Shown: one piece after another, positions 5,638 to 9,806 of the stretch | How the letters are laid out: each line of letters starts with the position of its first letter | Position numbering within the stretch: position 1 is the stretch's first letter | DNA from: CAYSTL01 sp964516805 | GTDB taxonomy: Archaea > Thermoplasmatota > Thermoplasmata > Halarchaeoplasmatales > Halarchaeoplasmataceae | Direction of reading: 5' to 3' | DNA: 9,806 bases | Assembly: GCA_964516805.1 (NCBI GenBank) | Contig: CAZEXI010000063.1 | Location: 1 to 9,806, forward strand | Program-made: the position numbers and the translations under genes | Notes under the pieces: generated by a model | The model's input: only the letters and a program-made list of their open reading frames with translations | What the model was told of the DNA's origin: nothing | The model's database searches: none

Positions 5638-8600
5638 ATGAATAAAATGAGAAACTACATTTTGATCGGTTTAGTATTGGTCCTAGCATTCGGTCTGATA
5701 AATACTGGATTGAGTAAATCAGTTGATAATAATTTGACAGCGGATAACGAATTGATGCAGACTTCAGAGTATAAGTATAAGACAACCTATCTCCACAATG
5801 ATAGTGCTACGGTCTTAGGAACTAACTATCAGTATACCTTCAATAACACGAAAGGCGAAAATGCAAAATTGACTACGTGGGTCAGCGGAGACGAAACTTT
5901 TGAATGGACCATGACCCCAACCCTTGCTGGTGACTTGAACGTATCCGGTACATCTACGTTTTATATCTGGGCTTCACAAAAGAATGCAGAAAATTATGAT
6001 GATACGGATATCCAGTTCGACTTATCGATGTATGAATTATCATCAGATGGTTCTACACTTGTTGGTCAAACTACAAAGACCTATGATGTAAGGTCTTCGT
6101 TCACAGAGTATTCTATAGACATCGGTGTTGATAATATATTCAATAGAGGAAACAGTATAAGGATAGAATTATCATTAACACATTCATCCAATAGGGACCA
6201 CAAGATAGCCTTTGGTAGTGATAGTTATCCAAGCAGGTTAGAATTAAGGACCAGTAGTTACGCCCATGCATCTGAGATAAATTCTTTGAACAGCACCTAT
6301 CAAAATACGGTCGTTTATGATGTATCTACAGCAGATAAAACAGCTTACTTCAATACCACTATATCTGATCCTTTTGGAGGATACGATATTGAATATGTTA
6401 ACGTTACATTGATGGATCCACAAGGCGACCAGGTATTTTATCGACAACCTATGACAAAAGTATCTGGTACAGAAACATCTTACAAAAGCAATTACACATA
6501 TCAATGGAACTACAGTGGTTTCCAATCTGGGGAATACACTGCTGTGATCAGTGTGGTCGATCTTACTGGTTACTTCTACAGGTATCCAGAACACCCTGGT
6601 GATGAAACTTATGGTGGCCAGATAGACAAAACAGAACACACATTTTGGATCGGTGGCAGACCACTATATGTTAACTTCCAAACGGTAGATAGTAAAGATA
6701 ATCTATTAACTGGAGCAAGGATAGCGGTCGAAGGCGTTGGTGATGGATATACGGATGAATATGGTATCCATAATTTCACCATAAGTCCTGGAACCTATAA
6801 CGTTTCAGTCTACTGGCAGGATACAGAGGTCAAATTTACACAATATACTGTAGATCATAACGTATCTAGAAACGATCCTGTAAAGATAGAATGTGATGTT
6901 TATTATCCCTCATATAAAGTTCTAGATTCAAATGGTAGGTCAGTAGAAAGTGCCCGTATATTTGTTACACATCCAAACGGGACTTTGATCAGAAAGTCTA
7001 CCAACTCAACAGGAGTTATCGAGCTCTATCAAGTACCTTCAGGAGATTATGAATTCACAACTTTATGGCGTGGTAAAGAAGTCAACAACACTGATTTCTT
7101 CATCGATGATAACCAGCAGTCAGTGATCAATGGAAGGATATATCAACTAGATTTATTAACGGTTGATGATCAGGGAGAAGTCGTTACAGACGTTCAGGTG
7201 ACCATCAGATATCAATCGACTCAAAGGATAGCTGATTCGAAATTGACCAACAGTCAGGGTAGATTGACAGCTAGATTACCAGGTACAGAAAGTGGTTTCA
7301 GATATGAGATAGAATCTCAATGGCACGGTATCAATGTAGGAAAAGTAAGTAATTTTCAGATAACTAGCAATGATGAGACCACCATTTATTTAGATATATA
7401 CGAAGTTGATTTCAATTCAGTCGATAAGGAAGAAGAAACGTTGGGATCAACTTCACTCAATGCGTATACGAATCAAACTGGAGATCTGGCTAATACTATA
7501 GAAACAGATCCAGACGGACAGGGTTCAATGAAATTACCAAGAGGTTATCACACTGTAGAGGCATACTGGAATGGGATCCATGTCGGATCACAAACAATCG
7601 AGGTAAGAGATGGTCTTTCAACAACTATAGAAGCTGATGTTTACCATGTGACTTATCATCTAGTAGATGAGAGAGGTGAAGATATAGCAAATTCGACATT
7701 AGGGATATCATATGGCAATCTTGGGCTGATCGATAGTAAAACCACTGATGTTGATGGCAGGATAGATACAAGACTTCCAGCAGTAGAATTGGATCTTAAG
7801 GCAACCTGGAAAGGTCTGCAGATATATGATGGAACCGATACAGTCGAATCAAATGAAGAAAAAACCATCGAATGTTCTGTGTATTACCTCACGGTCAGAG
7901 CAGAGGATGATCTGGGAGAACCACTAGAGAATTCCAATATACAGATAACTGTAGGCGACAATATCTTGGCTTACAGGACAACAGATTCAACCGGTCATAC
8001 AAATGAAATGAGATTACCAGGACATACCTATGATGTTAATGCATTTTGGAGAGGAGTACAAGTGTATTCACAGGATCTGAATTTAGTTGATTCATCCACC
8101 CAAACTATAGAAACGAACGTTTACCATACATCGATAGTTGTAGAAGATGATCTATCTCAGATAATAAGTGATGCGGAAGTTGAGGTTTATAATCAAAATA
8201 ACTTATTGAGCTCAGGAGTGACTGAAGAAGACGGCGGATTCGATACAAGATTACCACAGGGCGAACATCGATTTATGATTTCATGGAGAAATGTAGAAGT
8301 TTATGATTCACAAAAGCAAGTGATCGAATCAGGATCACTGGTCCTTCAATCGAGCGATGTGTATCATGTAACTTTCCACATGATCGATTCTAGAGACGAA
8401 AGTGTCAGCAATGCATCTATGAGTTTGAGCGTAGATGGTGAACAATTTTCTTCAGGAAGAAGTAATGGATCAGGTATGTTCCAGGAAAGGATACCAACAC
8501 CTGTAGGTCAGCCCGGTGAGATAGAAACAAAGATCTATTGGAAGAAGGTAGTAGTTTATGATGAGACCGTTGATATAAATGATAATTCACTTTATGAAGA

Positions 8601-9735
8601 CCCGAAAGAACTAGAGCTAAATATATTCTATCTGAACGTATCTGTTGATGACAATAGAGAAAATCCAGTTGGAAATGCAAAGATCATCGATAGACATTCA
8701 GAACTACCTGATGGAGAAAGCATAATTGCTGACAAAAACACAAACGACCAGGGCGAGATGTATTTCAGATTACCTAGAGGAGAACAGACGTTTGAGATAA
8801 TCTGGAAAGATATTACGGTCAAGAACAGACAGGTGGATATGCAGCAGGATGAGACGATAAATATAGATGTATCAGTTTATTATCTTGATATCAGCATAGT
8901 TGACGATAAAGGTGAACCAGTACCTCATTCACTGGTTGATGTTACGTACCAAGACTCTGACAAACTGTATCAATCAAATTATGCAGATACCAGCGGTGAT
9001 CTAGAAGTAAGGATACCTGCAGCTACTTGGGATATACAATCTACCTGGTTCGACACAGTTGTACATGAGCAGGAACATGAAGTGACTTCTGACGAGAGTA
9101 CATGGAACTTGGATGCAGAAGTAGATGTTTATTATCTCGATGTGAAGACAGTGGAAAAAGACGGAGAGAAGTTGTCTGGTGTGCATCTTATCGTAGAGGC
9201 TGATGAAAAATCCTGGAGTGGATATACCAGTAATGGAAACAAGACTTTTAGGCTTCCTGCTCGAGAATATACGATAAAAGGTGAATTTAAAGATACATAC
9301 ATGCTGACGAAAGTGAATGTTGAAGAAAACAAGCAGGTCGAAGTACACTCCTCAAGCACTGAAAAGGTAAAATTCGATTCATACCCACAACCTGTATACA
9401 TGACGAACTTGTTCTTCTTCATACTGATAATTTTAGTGATCCTGATAATCTTCGGCTATATCCTGAAAAGGTTAGCTGAGAGTGTAGAGACAGAGGAAGA
9501 GGTAGAAGAAGGATCAGAGGAAAGTTCTCTGTTTGAAGAGGAGGAAGAGAATGAAACTGATGAGACCTCAGAAGAGGAGAGAAATGAAGAGAGTACTGAA
9601 GGTGAAGATGAATGGAAAGACACCGAAGATGAAGAAGAAAGAGAACCAGTTAGTGAGGAAGAAATATCAGAATATACAGAGGAAACAGGAAATGAAAAGG
9701 ATGATATGATCGAAGAAGCTGATGAGACTCTATAA
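5638..9735 (+). CDS. Giant secreted, membrane-anchored protein with 11 Ig/transthyretin-like repeats and an acidic tail (paralogue B)
   Basis: The protein has 1365 aa and starts 2 bp after the stop of paralogue A. Residues 1-27 are a signal peptide (YILIGLVLVLAFG). Residues about 45-200 are a head with PTLAGDL at 94 and a YPSRLEL closing strand. Residues about 215-342 are an Ig-like domain with DPFGGYD at 244, ending FWIGG. Eleven repeats start at 344, 422, 502, 588, 669, 749, 829, 909, 997, 1081 and 1165, almost in register with paralogue A. Residues about 1258-1276 are a membrane helix followed by KR. The final 85 residues (1281-1365) contain 46 Asp/Glu (39 Glu) and only four Lys/Arg; by the positive-inside rule this tail is cytoplasmic. 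The whole protein has just two cysteines (419 and 746). About 20 sequons lie in the ectodomain. No enzymatic motif is recognised. Joint expression and matched length with paralogue A suggest partners in one surface structure; this is inference. Confidence 0.92.
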   Translation: MNKMRNYILIGLVLVLAFGLINTGLSKSVDNNLTADNELMQTSEYKYKTTYLHNDSATVLGTNYQYTFNNTKGENAKLTTWVSGDETFEWTMTPTLAGDLNVSGTSTFYIWASQKNAENYDDTDIQFDLSMYELSSDGSTLVGQTTKTYDVRSSFTEYSIDIGVDNIFNRGNSIRIELSLTHSSNRDHKIAFGSDSYPSRLELRTSSYAHASEINSLNSTYQNTVVYDVSTADKTAYFNTTISDPFGGYDIEYVNVTLMDPQGDQVFYRQPMTKVSGTETSYKSNYTYQWNYSGFQSGEYTAVISVVDLTGYFYRYPEHPGDETYGGQIDKTEHTFWIGGRPLYVNFQTVDSKDNLLTGARIAVEGVGDGYTDEYGIHNFTISPGTYNVSVYWQDTEVKFTQYTVDHNVSRNDPVKIECDVYYPSYKVLDSNGRSVESARIFVTHPNGTLIRKSTNSTGVIELYQVPSGDYEFTTLWRGKEVNNTDFFIDDNQQSVINGRIYQLDLLTVDDQGEVVTDVQVTIRYQSTQRIADSKLTNSQGRLTARLPGTESGFRYEIESQWHGINVGKVSNFQITSNDETTIYLDIYEVDFNSVDKEEETLGSTSLNAYTNQTGDLANTIETDPDGQGSMKLPRGYHTVEAYWNGIHVGSQTIEVRDGLSTTIEADVYHVTYHLVDERGEDIANSTLGISYGNLGLIDSKTTDVDGRIDTRLPAVELDLKATWKGLQIYDGTDTVESNEEKTIECSVYYLTVRAEDDLGEPLENSNIQITVGDNILAYRTTDSTGHTNEMRLPGHTYDVNAFWRGVQVYSQDLNLVDSSTQTIETNVYHTSIVVEDDLSQIISDAEVEVYNQNNLLSSGVTEEDGGFDTRLPQGEHRFMISWRNVEVYDSQKQVIESGSLVLQSSDVYHVTFHMIDSRDESVSNASMSLSVDGEQFSSGRSNGSGMFQERIPTPVGQPGEIETKIYWKKVVVYDETVDINDNSLYEDPKELELNIFYLNVSVDDNRENPVGNAKIIDRHSELPDGESIIADKNTNDQGEMYFRLPRGEQTFEIIWKDITVKNRQVDMQQDETINIDVSVYYLDISIVDDKGEPVPHSLVDVTYQDSDKLYQSNYADTSGDLEVRIPAATWDIQSTWFDTVVHEQEHEVTSDESTWNLDAEVDVYYLDVKTVEKDGEKLSGVHLIVEADEKSWSGYTSNGNKTFRLPAREYTIKGEFKDTYMLTKVNVEENKQVEVHSSSTEKVKFDSYPQPVYMTNLFFFILIILVILIIFGYILKRLAESVETEEEVEEGSEESSLFEEEEENETDETSEEERNEESTEGEDEWKDTEDEEEREPVSEEEISEYTEETGNEKDDMIEEADETL
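6667..9375 (+). repeat. Eleven-unit protein repeat array of paralogue B
   Basis: Units start at 6667, 6901, 7141, 7399, 7642, 7882, 8122, 8362, 8626, 8878 and 9130. The W-motif reads WQDTEV, WRGKEV, WHGINV, WNGIHV, WKGLQI, WRGVQV, WRNVEV, WKKVVV, WKDITV, WFDTVV and, in the last unit, FKDTYM without Trp. Unit 2 has ARIFVTHPNGT, matching unit 2 of paralogue A. Units 3 and 8 have short insertions before the Trp strand (for example the PTPVGQPG region of unit 8), and unit 9 has an insertion earlier in the unit. Confidence 0.85.
9478..9732 (+). other. Glu-rich acidic C-terminal tail of paralogue B
   Basis: This encodes residues 1281-1365, directly after the membrane helix and the KRLA stop-transfer residues. 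It is low-complexity, with runs such as FEEEEEN and DEEEREP plus interspersed Ser and Thr. It is predicted to be disordered and cytoplasmic. Paralogue A ends six residues after its helix and has no counterpart, so the tail was gained by B or lost by A after duplication. Confidence 0.8.
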
Positions 9736-9746
9736 AAATCTATACC

Positions 9747-9774
9747 TTTTTTTCTATTTTTATTTCTTATTTTT
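9747..9774 (+). terminator. Oligo-T termination region after the operon
   Basis: Starting 12 bp after the stop codon, runs of seven, five and five T residues (near 9747-9753, 9757-9761 and 9770-9774) follow one another with no clear GC hairpin. This fits archaeal transcription termination at U-rich tracts. Nothing else is recognisable between here and the window end at 9806. Confidence 0.6.
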
Positions 9775-9806
9775 CAAAAACTCTTTATTTCGTATTAGAT
9801 AAATTT

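Noticed and set aside
6244..6639. Minus-strand 131-codon open frame opposite paralogue B (and shorter ones at 7656-7868, 8417-8822 and 9001-9422)
   Set aside because: They are antisense shadows of a repeat-rich beta protein. No SD or domain is recognisable, and the plus-strand frame is clearly coding throughout.
1778..9735. Phage tail fibre, toxin-antitoxin or defence system
   Set aside because: Signal peptides, single C-terminal membrane anchors and many sequons point to cellular surface proteins; no nuclease, NTPase, protease or polymorphic-toxin motif was seen.

Overview
The window most likely comes from an archaeon, probably euryarchaeal. This is inferred from several signs: TTTAAATA and TTTATATA boxes in the one intergenic region, Shine-Dalgarno sites of the GAGG and GGAGGTGAT type, an oligo-T run downstream of the last gene instead of a strong hairpin terminator, and three very sequon-rich (N-x-S/T) secreted or membrane-anchored proteins with no LPXTG or other bacterial sorting signal. 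No rRNA, tRNA or housekeeping gene is present to fix the lineage, and a bacterial origin is not strictly excluded.

Layout. Bases 1-1465 hold the 5' part of a minus-strand gene that runs off the left edge. It encodes a signal peptide, a GLUG-type leader domain and about 11 GLUG repeats, which are expected to form a beta-solenoid surface protein. It is much more GC-rich than the rest of the window. Bases 1466-1777 are an AT-rich divergent intergenic region with promoter candidates for both directions and several small inverted repeats. Bases 1778-5635 and 5638-9735 are two giant plus-strand genes (1285 and 1365 aa). They are separated by 2 bp and coupled by a near-perfect Shine-Dalgarno inside the end of the first. 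A T-rich termination region closes the window.

The two large proteins are co-linear paralogues. Each has a signal peptide, a beta-sandwich/jelly-roll-like head, an Ig-like domain containing DPFGGYD, eleven repeats of about 80 residues resembling carboxypeptidase-regulatory/transthyretin-like beta-sandwich modules, a conserved juxtamembrane YPxPVYxTNLFF motif and one C-terminal membrane helix. The second alone carries an 85-residue, extremely acidic tail, predicted to be cytoplasmic. The arrangement suggests two co-expressed rod-like proteins anchored in the membrane and projecting outward, perhaps paired, with only one partner equipped to contact the cell interior. Adhesion, envelope scaffolding and recognition are all possible; the sequence does not identify a ligand or an enzymatic activity.
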